A stretch of 64,000 nucleotides of DNA from an uncultured Prevotella sp. Its GTDB lineage: Bacteria > Bacteroidota > Bacteroidia > Bacteroidales > Bacteroidaceae. This document shows, piece after piece, positions 43,048 to 52,454 of this stretch. The stretch covers positions 1 through 64,000 of the forward strand of contig CAKPWR010000005.1 in NCBI GenBank assembly GCA_934196725.1, read 5' to 3'. The translations under genes and the position numbers were made by a program. How positions within the stretch are numbered: the first letter of the stretch is position 1; each line of letters starts with the position of its first letter. Below the pieces are notes generated by a model. It made no database searches and had not been told where the DNA came from. It was given only the letters and a program-made list of their open reading frames with translations.

Positions 43048-44415
43048 ATGAAAAGAATAGGAATATTGATAGGATGGTTGGTCTGGGCGGCTGGTGCCTC
43101 GGCACAGAGCTGGAGCCTTGACGACTGTATGAAGTACGCCGTGGAGCACGCTACGGAGGTGAAGCGGGAGGTGGTTAACGCTCGCCAGCGCAAGCAGGAT
43201 TACCAGCATGCTGTGGCAGGATTCCTGCCTACCGTTTCTGGAGGCGTGCAGGGACAGTACGCCTGGGGACGAAACATCGACCCGGAAACCAATACTTATA
43301 ATAATGTAACGACATTCAACAATTACTATCAGCTTTATGCCGAACTGAATGTCTTTGATGGTTTTGCCACCATCAACGCCTTGAAGCAGGCTAAGTTGAG
43401 CCGGGATTATTCAGCCACGGCGATGCAGAAGATTCAGGACGATAGAGCCATCGACGTGATGCAGAAATATGTGGATGCTGCCTATGCTGAGGCAAGTATT
43501 CAGATAGCAAGCGAGAAACTGAACGAAAGCAAGCGGATGCTGGCTAAGATGCAGCGACTGTATGAACTGGGCGAGAAGGGGCGCCCGGATGTGGTGCAGA
43601 TGGAATCGCAGGTGGCAGAAGATGAATACAATCTTACGCATCAGGAGAATGTGGCAAAACAGAGTCTGCTTGCCTTGAAATCGGCGATGAATTTTCCGGT
43701 GGATAAGGAGCTGAAAATCCAGATTAATGAGGAACAGAAAATCCAGATTGATGGGGAACGAAATCTGAAGTTAAAGGCTGAAAATGAGGAGGTTCCTGAA
43801 TCTGGAGTAAACTACGAAACCGTTTACCAGGGCTTCCTGCATATTTCTCCCGATTTGAAGTCGGCAGAATACGAAGTGGAGCGGGCACGGTATGATTATA
43901 AGATAGCAAAAGGCAGATTGCTGCCATCACTCTCTCTCGGTGGCGGCATTTCTACCAACTATTATAAGAATCTCTCTCAGAAAGGGCAATACGATGGGTT
44001 TGCCTCGCAGTTTCGCAACAACCAGGGCGAATACCTCGCGTTGACCCTTTCCATACCTATTTATAATAGCGACCGATGGCACAGCGTGAAGAAGGCACGC
44101 AACGACTGGCAACTGGCACAGGTGAACCTGGAGGAAACCCGTCGCAAGCTTCACGACCAGATAGCCCAGGCGGTAATGGATGCAGAGGGTTACGCCAAGG
44201 AGTTGCATCAGATGCAGAAGAAGGTGGCCTCCGATTCGCTCGCCTATCACATGTCGAGCCGGAAGTTTGAGGAAGGAATGCTTTCCACCTTCGACCTTCA
44301 TACCGCAGCCCAGACGCTTCTGGAAAGCAGAATCAAGGAACTCCAGATGCAGATGCTGCTCATCATCAAACAGAGACTGGTAGATTATTATCAGGGAGAA
44401 AATTTAATTAAATAA
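43048..44415 (+). CDS. TolC family outer-membrane efflux protein
   Basis: 455 residues. The signal peptide (GILIGWLVWAAGASAQ) and the twin TolC repeats are recognised: SLDDCMKYAVEHATEVKREVV near the start and the RGLLPSLSLGGGI-type segment (KGRLLPSLSLGGGI) with LALTLSIPIYNSDRWHSVKKARNDW in the second half. Long helical regions form the periplasmic tunnel, beta strands the outer-membrane barrel. The Met at 42997 overlaps the sigma-54 promoter; 43036 is too close to the expected transcription start, so 43048 is best. It exports substrates together with the adaptor at 44472 and the permeases. Confidence 0.9.
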   Translation: MKRIGILIGWLVWAAGASAQSWSLDDCMKYAVEHATEVKREVVNARQRKQDYQHAVAGFLPTVSGGVQGQYAWGRNIDPETNTYNNVTTFNNYYQLYAELNVFDGFATINALKQAKLSRDYSATAMQKIQDDRAIDVMQKYVDAAYAEASIQIASEKLNESKRMLAKMQRLYELGEKGRPDVVQMESQVAEDEYNLTHQENVAKQSLLALKSAMNFPVDKELKIQINEEQKIQIDGERNLKLKAENEEVPESGVNYETVYQGFLHISPDLKSAEYEVERARYDYKIAKGRLLPSLSLGGGISTNYYKNLSQKGQYDGFASQFRNNQGEYLALTLSIPIYNSDRWHSVKKARNDWQLAQVNLEETRRKLHDQIAQAVMDAEGYAKELHQMQKKVASDSLAYHMSSRKFEEGMLSTFDLHTAAQTLLESRIKELQMQMLLIIKQRLVDYYQGENLIK

Positions 44416-44471
44416 ACCTGGAGAATGCAAGTGAATTCTTCACTTTTCGTTCTTCATTCTTCACTTAAATT

Positions 44472-45728
44472 ATGGATATAAAAATAGAAAAGAAAAAATA
44501 TCTCGTGCCTCGTAAGTATTGGGCATGGATTGGCGGAGGAGCGGTTTTGATCGCAGTCCTCATTTGGTTGGGATTGAGCAATTTCTCTTCCACCCTGAAG
44601 GTGGACAGGAAGGGATTGAGCATCGGAACCGTAGAGAAGGCGCAGTTCAACGATTATGTTTCGGTGGATGGACAGGTGGTTCCTATCTCCGTGGTGCAGA
44701 TCAGTTCCGAGGAAGGAGGAATTGTTCTGGAGAAAGTGGTGGATGAAGGTGCCCACGTGAACAAGGGCGATGTGATCGTGAAATTGAGCAATTCGAATCT
44801 CGACCTGGAGATTCTGAATGCCGAAAGCGAACTTGCCGAAAAGCAGGACATGCTTCGCAACACCCAGATTTCGATGGAGCAGGACCGTCTGAACAATAGC
44901 AACGAGGAACTGTCGCTTTCGCAGGATGTCATTACCAAGCGCCGTTCCTATCAGCATCAGGAGGCGTTGCACAAGGAAGAACTCAATTCGCGCGAGGAGT
45001 ATCTGAAGGCTAAGGAAGATTACGACCTTGCCGTCAAGAAGCATGCGCTCATCAGCAAGCGATTGAAGAAGGATGCGCAACTCCGCCGTTCGCAGATGGA
45101 TCAGATGGGCGATAATCTGGAAGCCATGCAGAAGAATGTGCAGCTGGTTCGCCAGCGCAAGGAGAAGCTGAACATCCGCAGCACCATTTCGGGCGAAATC
45201 GGTTTGCTCGATGTGGAGTTGGGACAGAGCATTCAGGCAGGACAGAAGATTGGAGTCATCAACGACCTCAGCGATTTCAAGGTGCAGGCGCAGGTGGATG
45301 AGCATTACATCGACCGGGTAAAACCGGGACTTACTGCCACTTTCGACCAGAACGGCAAGCATTATCTCCTGCAGGTTCGCAAGGTTTATCCCGAGGTAAG
45401 AGACGGCAGATTCCGCATCGACTTCATCTTCAAAGGCGTTCGTCCTGGCAACATCCGAACCGGTCAGACTTATTATGTAGATTTGCAGCTCGGTCAGTCG
45501 AAGCAGGCAATAATTATCCCTAAAGGCACGTTTTATAGTGTAACGGGCGGTCAATGGATTTTTGTTTTAGACAAGAGTGGCAAGAAAGCTTATCGCCGAA
45601 AGATTACCATCGGTCGCCAGAATCCTCAGTATTATGAGGTGATTGAAGGCTTGGAGCCGGGTGAGCAGGTTATCGTTAGCGGCTATGAGGCCTATAAGGA
45701 TAATGAACAATTGATAATTAATAATTAA
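44472..45728 (+). CDS. HlyD/AcrA-type periplasmic adaptor
   Basis: 418 residues. A membrane anchor (about 17-36), a lipoyl/biotinyl half (VSVDGQVVPISVVQISSEEGGIVLEKVVDEGAHVNKGDVIVKL), a long coiled-coil hairpin (about 115-240, e.g. LAEKQDMLRNTQISMEQDRLNNSNEELSLSQDV) and a beta-barrel domain (LSDFKVQAQVDEHYIDRVKPGLTATF) are in the standard order. It links the inner-membrane permease to TolC. Starts 56 bases after tolC on the same strand; an STS-type TTCTTCACTTTTCG repeat lies in the gap. Part of the operon from 43048 to 48955. Confidence 0.93.
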   Translation: MDIKIEKKKYLVPRKYWAWIGGGAVLIAVLIWLGLSNFSSTLKVDRKGLSIGTVEKAQFNDYVSVDGQVVPISVVQISSEEGGIVLEKVVDEGAHVNKGDVIVKLSNSNLDLEILNAESELAEKQDMLRNTQISMEQDRLNNSNEELSLSQDVITKRRSYQHQEALHKEELNSREEYLKAKEDYDLAVKKHALISKRLKKDAQLRRSQMDQMGDNLEAMQKNVQLVRQRKEKLNIRSTISGEIGLLDVELGQSIQAGQKIGVINDLSDFKVQAQVDEHYIDRVKPGLTATFDQNGKHYLLQVRKVYPEVRDGRFRIDFIFKGVRPGNIRTGQTYYVDLQLGQSKQAIIIPKGTFYSVTGGQWIFVLDKSGKKAYRRKITIGRQNPQYYEVIEGLEPGEQVIVSGYEAYKDNEQLIINN

Positions 45729-45812
45729 TAATGAACAATTAATAATGAGGCATGCGCCCTTGTATGAGAGCTTTTCATTATTCATTGTAAATTATACATT
45801 ATACATTAAATT

Positions 45813-48200
45813 ATGGTGAATCATATTATTAACGCATTCAAGAATCTGCCTCGAAGGGGCCAGCACAATTTCGTGAAGATCTTGTGTCTGGCGCTCGGAT
45901 TGGCAATCAGTTCGGTAATTATTGCCGAGATTTATTTCGAGCAGACTTACGATACGTACTTCCCAGGATGGGAAAGGACGTATCTGATTTCGGAAGTGGG
46001 TACTAACCATGGTGAAACCATGGAGTTTACCAATACTTCAGGAGCCACCGCCCAAGGTGTAAAGCAATATGCGCCTATGGTGGAAGCTGCTACCAGTACT
46101 CTCTATTTTTATGATGGTGCCCAATGCAAGATGGAAGACCAGAACATCGTTTCTGCCAATATCAGGATGGCAGACAGTTGTTTCTTTGATGTCTTTCCAC
46201 AGAAGATATTGATAGGCAAGGCTAAACAGATTTTATCCCAACCTTTGTCCTGTCTCATCGATTCAGAAACGGCAGCAAAGATAGGCGGTAATGTTGTAGG
46301 TAAGCATTTCACGCTTTCTAATTATCCGGGAACCACTTTTACCATCTATGGTGTTTTCGAAGCGTTTCCCTGGGGTTCTTCCTTTCATGGTACGCAGATG
46401 ATTCTGTCGAGGTGTAGTGTGCCATACGTATATTCCTACGATGGAAGAGACCAATGGGTGGGAAATGATAGCTATAGATCTTACATTCGGTTGGCAAAGG
46501 GGCATGAGGCAAAAGAACTCAAGCCTTACGTGAATAAGATGCGAGAGGATCATTTCCCTTTGAAGGAGATGAAGAATATGGGATTAGAACTGAACTATGA
46601 TTTCACGGTATTGAGCGATGTTTACACCCAAGACCCTTACATCAAGAAGATGGGATGGATTATGGGAATTATCGCTTTTGTTCTTCTCTTCACTTCTGTG
46701 ATGAACTATCTGCTTATCATCGTTGGAAATCTCGTGGGTCGTTCTCGCGAAATGGCTGTCCGCAAGTGCTATGGTGCAGAACCTAAAAACATTCATGCCA
46801 TCATTTTTTCTGAAGCTTTGGTGCATGTGGGGCTGGCGGTTGTTCTTGCGGCTGTTCTTGTGTTCCTTTGCAAGGGAACCATCGAAAACTTCCTTTCTGC
46901 TCCGGTAAGTACGTTGGTGCTTAATCGTGGCAGTTGGATATTGGTGGCTATCTGTATACTGGTACTGCTGGTTGGCGGCTTGCTGCCAGGTTGGCTTTAC
47001 AACAAGATTCCTGTAGCCATCGCTTTCCGTGGCTATAATGAGAATCGCAACCTTTGGAAACTTGGTTTGCTGGGTATCCAGTTCGTTATTTCTGGTTTGC
47101 TGTTTAGTTTGCTTTACATCGTGAATGGTCAATACCAGCTGATGTTGGGGATCAATCCTGGGTATGATTACGATCATGTGGCTATTGTTTCGATAGATGC
47201 CAGCAATAGAGACCAGCGTAACCAATGTCTGGCAGAAATCAGGCGAATGCCGAATGTCAAGGATTGCAGTTCGACTTTTAATGTTCCGCTCGATGGGTAT
47301 GATCGTAGTGGAAATATGGTTGGAGTACCTGGCGACGAGAAGAATACCTTTAATATCATGGAGATGTCGGGAGTGGACGATAATTTCTTCAAGATGATGA
47401 ATATTCCTATCGTTCAGGGCTCTTTCTTTACGGAAAGAAATGACAGTTGCCGACAGGTTATTATTGATGAACGAGGTGCTGAGAAACTCATCAAAACGTG
47501 GCATTGGAAGGATGGCGTAGTTGGCAAGCAAATTACCTGTACAGGACATGATGAGAATATCTTTACCATTTGTGGCGTGAGCAGGAATATTCGCTGGGGT
47601 GCTGCGGAAACCGGTGGTGATGGAATGAATGGATTTCCTGACTTGTATTTCTATTCTGCCAAGACGGCTTACTACATGTTGGTTAAGTTTAATGAATTAA
47701 GGGACGAATCGTTGTCGGAGTTGCAATCGAAGGTGCAGGCGATGTATCCGAACAATAAGGTCATCGTGAAGAGTTATGCTTCTGAATTGGCTAACCAGTA
47801 TGCTTCCCAGCTCAATTTCCGCAACGGAATCCTGGTAGCCGGCATCGTAACGATGATTATCGCCCTCTTCGGATTGGTGGGTTATACGAGTGATGAGGTG
47901 AACCGCCGCCGCAAGGAGATTGCAATCAGAAAAGTGAACGGAGCGAAGGTGAAGGATATTCTTCGCATCTTCCTGAAAAACATCATGAAGATAGCCTTGC
48001 CTTGCATCATCGTGGGCGACCTGGGGGCTTGGCTGATAGCCAGACAATGGCTCATGTCGTTCAGCGAGAAGATTACGATGACGCCTTTGATGTTTATCGG
48101 CGTTACCATCATCCTGCTCGTCATCATCGGGCTTTCCGTCATCATCAACTGCTACAAGGTGGCTAATAGTAATCCTGTGAAGTATCTCAAGGATGAATAA
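45813..48200 (+). CDS. ABC transporter permease, MacB/FtsX type (second)
   Basis: 795 residues. Same eight-helix layout as the first permease: the N-terminal helix (FVKILCLALGLAISSVIIAEIYF), a periplasmic MacB_PCD domain, helices at about 280-395 with RSREMAVRKCYGAEPKNI, and a second half with another periplasmic domain ending in RRKEIAIRKVNGAKVKDILRIF. The two permeases are only distantly alike in their periplasmic domains and may form a heterodimer or serve two substrates. It follows the adaptor by 84 bases that contain ATTAATAAT repeats. Confidence 0.9.
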   Translation: MVNHIINAFKNLPRRGQHNFVKILCLALGLAISSVIIAEIYFEQTYDTYFPGWERTYLISEVGTNHGETMEFTNTSGATAQGVKQYAPMVEAATSTLYFYDGAQCKMEDQNIVSANIRMADSCFFDVFPQKILIGKAKQILSQPLSCLIDSETAAKIGGNVVGKHFTLSNYPGTTFTIYGVFEAFPWGSSFHGTQMILSRCSVPYVYSYDGRDQWVGNDSYRSYIRLAKGHEAKELKPYVNKMREDHFPLKEMKNMGLELNYDFTVLSDVYTQDPYIKKMGWIMGIIAFVLLFTSVMNYLLIIVGNLVGRSREMAVRKCYGAEPKNIHAIIFSEALVHVGLAVVLAAVLVFLCKGTIENFLSAPVSTLVLNRGSWILVAICILVLLVGGLLPGWLYNKIPVAIAFRGYNENRNLWKLGLLGIQFVISGLLFSLLYIVNGQYQLMLGINPGYDYDHVAIVSIDASNRDQRNQCLAEIRRMPNVKDCSSTFNVPLDGYDRSGNMVGVPGDEKNTFNIMEMSGVDDNFFKMMNIPIVQGSFFTERNDSCRQVIIDERGAEKLIKTWHWKDGVVGKQITCTGHDENIFTICGVSRNIRWGAAETGGDGMNGFPDLYFYSAKTAYYMLVKFNELRDESLSELQSKVQAMYPNNKVIVKSYASELANQYASQLNFRNGILVAGIVTMIIALFGLVGYTSDEVNRRRKEIAIRKVNGAKVKDILRIFLKNIMKIALPCIIVGDLGAWLIARQWLMSFSEKITMTPLMFIGVTIILLVIIGLSVIINCYKVANSNPVKYLKDE

Positions 48201-48229
48201 GTCTCCCGCAGATTTAGATGACACAGATT

Positions 48230-48275
48230 TAAGGGCGTATGCCCAAATTCAACATTCAACATTCAACATTAAATA
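48230..48275 (+). repeat. ATTCAACATT repeat between permease and ATPase
   Basis: Three copies of ATTCAACATT-like units precede the ATPase start; an adjoining GCAGATTT...CACAGATTT element lies at 48203-48230. An upstream open frame through this tract (MPKFNIQHSTLNK) is repeat and not coding. Confidence 0.75.
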
Positions 48276-48277
48276 AA

Positions 48278-48955
48278 ATGATAAAAGTAGAGAATCTTTG
48301 CAAGTCTTTCCGCACAGAAGATGTGGAGACGATTGCTTTAAATAACGTATCTTTCACAGTAGAAGACGGCGAGTTTGTTGCCATTATGGGACCATCCGGT
48401 TGCGGCAAATCCACCTTGCTCAACATTCTCGGTTTGCTCGACAACCCAACTTCTGGAAAATATTTCCTGGGTAATCACGAGGTGGCAAACCTGAAGGAGA
48501 AGGAGCGCACGGATGTGAGAAAGGGAGAAATCGGATTTGTGTTCCAGAGCTTCAACCTGATAGATGAATTGAATGTAGAGGAGAACATCGAACTTCCTCT
48601 TACCTACCTTAATATTCCGAAGGCGGAGCGCAAGGCAAAGGTGCAGGCTATCATGAAGCGAATGGCCATCAGCCATCGTGCCAAGCACTTCCCTCATCAG
48701 CTGTCAGGTGGTCAGCAGCAGCGAGTAGCCATCGCCCGTGCCGTGGTCTTCGGTCCCAAGCTCATCCTTGCCGATGAGCCTACGGGTAACCTCGATTCCA
48801 AGAATGGAGCCGAGGTGATGCATCTGCTTACCGAGCTGAACCACGAGGGCACCACCATCGTCATGGTGACGCATAATGAGCATGATGCCAAGATAGCCCA
48901 TCGCACCATCCGCCTGTTTGATGGACAGATTGTGGAGGCAGAGGGCAATCAGTAA
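48278..48955 (+). CDS. ABC transporter ATP-binding protein (second)
   Basis: 225 residues, MacB/LolD type. Walker A GPSGCGKST near 39-47, LSGGQQQRVAIARA, Walker B LILADEPTGNLD, and H-loop MVTHNEHD are all present. It shares about two thirds or more of visible residues with the ATPase at 42219, including SFRTEDVETIALN near the N-terminus, so both transporter pairs are paralogous. It closes the tolC-adaptor-permease-ATPase unit and is followed by a terminator. Its last 35 codons recur as a fragment at 51440-51547. Confidence 0.95.
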   Translation: MIKVENLCKSFRTEDVETIALNNVSFTVEDGEFVAIMGPSGCGKSTLLNILGLLDNPTSGKYFLGNHEVANLKEKERTDVRKGEIGFVFQSFNLIDELNVEENIELPLTYLNIPKAERKAKVQAIMKRMAISHRAKHFPHQLSGGQQQRVAIARAVVFGPKLILADEPTGNLDSKNGAEVMHLLTELNHEGTTIVMVTHNEHDAKIAHRTIRLFDGQIVEAEGNQ

Positions 48956-48994
48956 TTATTTGACTAAGTATAATAGCAATAGTTCGTTAAAAAA

Positions 48995-49043
48995 AATAAT
49001 ACTCGGTTATCAGCTTAAGGCCGAATAGCCGAGTATTATTATA
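48995..49043. terminator. Bidirectional terminator between ATPase and C10 protease genes
   Basis: AATAATACTCGG pairs with CCGAGTATTATT around a loop that holds an additional weaker hairpin. The flanking genes are convergent. Confidence 0.8.
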
Positions 49044-49072
49044 TTGATATTTTATAAAAAAAACGACAAGCC

Positions 49073-51055
49073 TTACATCCTCAATTTTCGGACGGTACCG
49101 TCAGGATAGACGAGGATATTCAAGCCTTTCTGGAGCTTTTTGAGGCGTATTCCGAAAGCATCATATATCTTAATGCCAGGCGATGAAGCACTGATAGCCT
49201 GGTTTTCATCATCATATACACTAAATATATGGTTGTGTTCATTGGCAGAATACTCAGCTATAAGATTGATATTTTCCTTCACATTGATGATGCGAGGATT
49301 TTCATTGTTGCCATCAGACCACTTCACAAAATCGTAACCCTCATTTGGTACCGCAGTGATAATGATGTCAGAGCCTTCTGCTGCCATGCCATCCTTAACA
49401 CCTTCCACGGTAACTGTGCCTTCTTCTGCGGATGAAGAGGTGACGGAAACGGTGAAATATTTCTTCCCAGGCTCTGAAGGATTGACCACAGGAGGCTCTT
49501 CACCATCTGAGAAAGTGATGGTAGGGATAGCCCAAGACTTATTGTAGAGCATCACTTTCCATTCCGTTGTCCCTTTGACACGATAGATAGGGTATACCTC
49601 ATACTCACCGTTGTAGCGCAGATTACTTGTTGGACAACTGTAAGAATTGTAACCACGACCGGTCTTAAGTTTTGCAGAAAACTTATATACATCCAAAGAA
49701 TAGTCGGCTGTGGTGTGCTTGAAGCGCATTCCCAGTTCGAGGTTAGTCTCTACTATGCTGCCATTAAAGAAACCTCCATTTATCTTAATCGAAGTATTAG
49801 ACGGGATTTCGCTTTCATCTACTGTGAAAGGTTTCGTGCAGTACATGAAATAATTGTACGAACTTCCAGCCTGCGCCTTCTGTATTCCGATAATCATATC
49901 ATTGCTTTCGGTATAGCCAACGTTCTCTATACCAGAGGAGTTTGGATTGAGTGCATTGGTTCCCACCATAAGATAATAGCCGTTTGCCTTGCCTTGCCAT
50001 CCCCAGTTTATGTGATAATAACCTGCATCGTCGTAACCGTCGCAGATAAAGCCATGACCTTTCTTGTTCTTATTCACACCACCATAAATCACAGGGCGCT
50101 TGGCATCAAGCTCAGCGCGTATCATCTGTGTCCATTCTTCATCGTTAAAGGACTTCCTAAGCAGATAAGTTATTCCCGGATCATAGCCGAAATAGGTTGT
50201 CAGAGCGTAGGCCTCCTTACCGGAAACGGCAGAACTGGCATTGCCTCTGTACTTCATATTTACCGACACACCGCAGTCATGGAGCAGACATGCTATGTCA
50301 GCAGCCTGGGCATCTGTGTAGGAAGCTTTCATGGTCTTTCCGCTTTCCTCATCCACATACACTCCGTAGGCATCCTGCATATTGCTCCAATTGTAGGTAT
50401 GAGTGGAGAAATCAACGGATGGAGTGATGGTGCCGACTGAACTGAAATCGTAAGAATAGGAATTGCTTCCCGTTCCCTGTATTGGCCATTTGTGATAATA
50501 CATTATCTGCGCCATTGCAGTGGCGGCACATCCTGTTACTGAGGGCTTTCCTGTGTCGTTGCAGTCATTATTGAAAGGCTTACCTTGTGCCCATTTAGCG
50601 GTTACGAGTGGCTTTACCACTGGGGTTCCCATTGCTGTAGATGATGTGATGGTGACGCCTTTAGCCAGCGCTGCCGACATTTTCACTTGGTAATCATCAA
50701 GCCAATAGCGGAGATTGTCAGGGATACTGTCTGCAGAAAAGGCAGAAGAATTGCCGTAAGCTATGAGCGCCGGCAACTTTTCGTCGGCTCCTGCTATGAC
50801 GAAACTCTTGTTATCACTGAAGACATAAAAGAGATTGTCATTGCTTTCAGGGGCTGAAGTCATGCCATTTGCTGCTGCCTTCATGGTGTAAACCAACTTG
50901 CGTGTATGGCTTTTAGTTGCTTTAGCCTGCATTGTGCCGCTCATTTTCTTTACGCGCATCATTGCTTCTTCTGGCGTAAGTTGCTGCGCCAGGGCTGGAA
51001 TGGCCACCATTGCCATTGTTAGGAAATGTAGAAATCTTTTCATATTACTTTTCAA
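49073..51055 (-). CDS. C10 family cysteine peptidase (streptopain-like)
   Basis: 660 residues. A signal peptide (FLTMAMVAIPALAQ), a propeptide (Spi-like, about 25-150) and the protease domain with catalytic C176 (PSVTGCAATAMAQIMYYH) and H334 (KKGHGFICDGYDD) are visible. Following are a beta-rich part and, at about 535-610, a repeat domain (KYFTVSVTSSSAEEGTVTVEGV) of the InlB_B/bacterial-repeat type, ending GLNILVYPDGTVRKLRM, a possible C-terminal sorting tail. Such proteases are secreted and inactive until the propeptide is removed. The promoter TATCTTTG at 51280-51287 gives a leader of about 220 nt. Confidence 0.9.
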   Translation of the reverse strand: MKSNMKRFLHFLTMAMVAIPALAQQLTPEEAMMRVKKMSGTMQAKATKSHTRKLVYTMKAAANGMTSAPESNDNLFYVFSDNKSFVIAGADEKLPALIAYGNSSAFSADSIPDNLRYWLDDYQVKMSAALAKGVTITSSTAMGTPVVKPLVTAKWAQGKPFNNDCNDTGKPSVTGCAATAMAQIMYYHKWPIQGTGSNSYSYDFSSVGTITPSVDFSTHTYNWSNMQDAYGVYVDEESGKTMKASYTDAQAADIACLLHDCGVSVNMKYRGNASSAVSGKEAYALTTYFGYDPGITYLLRKSFNDEEWTQMIRAELDAKRPVIYGGVNKNKKGHGFICDGYDDAGYYHINWGWQGKANGYYLMVGTNALNPNSSGIENVGYTESNDMIIGIQKAQAGSSYNYFMYCTKPFTVDESEIPSNTSIKINGGFFNGSIVETNLELGMRFKHTTADYSLDVYKFSAKLKTGRGYNSYSCPTSNLRYNGEYEVYPIYRVKGTTEWKVMLYNKSWAIPTITFSDGEEPPVVNPSEPGKKYFTVSVTSSSAEEGTVTVEGVKDGMAAEGSDIIITAVPNEGYDFVKWSDGNNENPRIINVKENINLIAEYSANEHNHIFSVYDDENQAISASSPGIKIYDAFGIRLKKLQKGLNILVYPDGTVRKLRM

Positions 51056-51279
51056 TACGCTATTAATTTGTAATTTAAACTATATCTAACTCTCTGAAAA
51101 TAAATGTTTTGTGTCAATAATGTGTAACTGGATAAATTGGTCGAATCTCTGAAATTCAGTAACTTTATAGTGTCCTAAGCTATAAAAAGTACATGAATTT
51201 TTCAGACTCACTTTGCTATATCTTTTATCTTTAATATGGTCTTATTGTCTGTTGACATAAGTTTAGTCTTTTATGATGG

Positions 51280-51287
51280 CAAAGATA
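51280..51287 (-). promoter_or_regulatory. Promoter of the C10 peptidase gene
   Basis: TATCTTTG followed by CC on the minus strand. Between it and the start codon no gene is seen; the stretch 51288-51439 shows nothing recognisable. Confidence 0.5.
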
Positions 51288-51439
51288 CGGTAAAAAAATG
51301 AAAGTACCAAACTTTTTGGGTATAAAATGATGCCTCACTTTCGGGTGAAGAGGTACTTCTTTATTATAGAACCAGGTTCCTGATCTATTTTTGCTTTCGC
51401 GACACCAAAGGCTATGCTGGTCTTCTGGATTGCCAGAGC

Positions 51440-51547
51440 ACCACCATCGTCATGGTAACGCATAATGAGCATGATGCCAAGATAGCCCATCGCACCATCC
51501 GGTTGTTTGATGGACAGATTGTGGAGGCGGAGGGCAATCAGCTTTAG
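51440..51547 (+). pseudogene. Duplicated 3' fragment of the ABC ATPase gene
   Basis: This stretch encodes TTIVMVTHNEHDAKIAHRTI and the following RLFDGQIVEAEGNQL up to a TAG, and is almost identical in DNA to 48851-48953 (a handful of differences such as GTGACG/GTAACG). The protein-coding part upstream is missing. It ends with the codons GGCAATCAGCTTTAG, while the intact gene ends GGCAATCAGTAA; the QL ending is like the other ATPase at 42219. Confidence 0.9.
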
Positions 51548-51584
51548 TGCTTCTGTTTCTTTTGAGGGGGCGCCCTATGCTTTG

Positions 51585-52376
51585 TTAGAAGAGAAAAGTC
51601 ATAAATCGCTTGGTGTTAGCCTCTTTCTGCTTCAGCTCTTCTTCCATCCTCTGTATTGCCATCTTGAAGAAGAAGCGGATGAGGTGCTCGTCTGTAGCTT
51701 CCGTACGAATCATACGGAGGGCAGAAATGTATTCCTGGCGGGCTTCGGATGGGATGATGAGGAGAGGATGATTCAATCTTAGGAGAATGTAGTTGCTGAT
51801 GAGTCGTCCTGTTCTTCCATTCCCATCACGGAAAGGATGGAGATATTCGTAGAAGCCATGGAAGCGGGCGGCAAGAATCATGGGATGAACGGCTGCCGAA
51901 ACGATGGCTTTTTCGGTAGATTCCAACAGCTTTGGAACTCTGGCGATGAGTTCTTCGTGGTTGCCAAATACCGTGTCGCCTGCAGCCATGTCCGTGGTGG
52001 TGTATTCGCCCGGAATGGCTTCTGGAGAACGGTAGGAAAGCGTGTGGCTGGTAACCCGCCTGTTGATTTCTTTCAGAAGATTCTCGTCGAGTGGATGCTG
52101 CGTGTTTTGCATCATGTATTCGAAGGCTTCGAAGTGGTCAAGCATTTCGAAAGCCTCGAAGAGCGTCTTTCCGGCAGGAATCATCCCCAGACCTTTCTCC
52201 TTCAGTTCCCGGGTATCATCTACGGAGAATGAGTTGCCTTCAATGGCGCACGAATGGGTAGAGAAGAGTACTTCATTATATTTGATGTACTCTTCTCTAT
52301 CCATTTTATTGATGATAAGGGTTTGATATTTGCGTCTCAAATCCTCGTATTCCTTGATTTCCTTTTCGAATGCCAT
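51585..52376 (-). CDS. Fic family protein
   Basis: 263 residues. The Fic core motif HPFRDGNGRTGR is intact (catalytic His), so AMP transfer to a hydroxyl side chain is expected. Near the N-terminus SCAIEGNSFS matches the (S/T)xxxE(G/N) inhibitory helix, making it a self-inhibited class II Fic protein. The start at 52376 is chosen because the TATCTTTG promoter element (52398-52405) puts transcription start near 52390; a Met at 52400 overlaps it. It stands alone between the ATPase fragment and the kinase gene. Target unknown. Confidence 0.92.
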   Translation of the reverse strand: MAFEKEIKEYEDLRRKYQTLIINKMDREEYIKYNEVLFSTHSCAIEGNSFSVDDTRELKEKGLGMIPAGKTLFEAFEMLDHFEAFEYMMQNTQHPLDENLLKEINRRVTSHTLSYRSPEAIPGEYTTTDMAAGDTVFGNHEELIARVPKLLESTEKAIVSAAVHPMILAARFHGFYEYLHPFRDGNGRTGRLISNYILLRLNHPLLIIPSEARQEYISALRMIRTEATDEHLIRFFFKMAIQRMEEELKQKEANTKRFMTFLF

Positions 52377-52397
52377 AATCTTCTGTATTTGTGGGGA

Positions 52398-52405
52398 CAA
52401 AGATA
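52398..52405 (-). promoter_or_regulatory. Promoter of the Fic gene
   Basis: TATCTTTG followed by T on the minus strand; decides the start codon at 52376. Confidence 0.55.
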
Positions 52406-52454
52406 CGATTTTTATGGATAAGCACCAAACTTTTCTCTCAAAAATGTGCTTATG

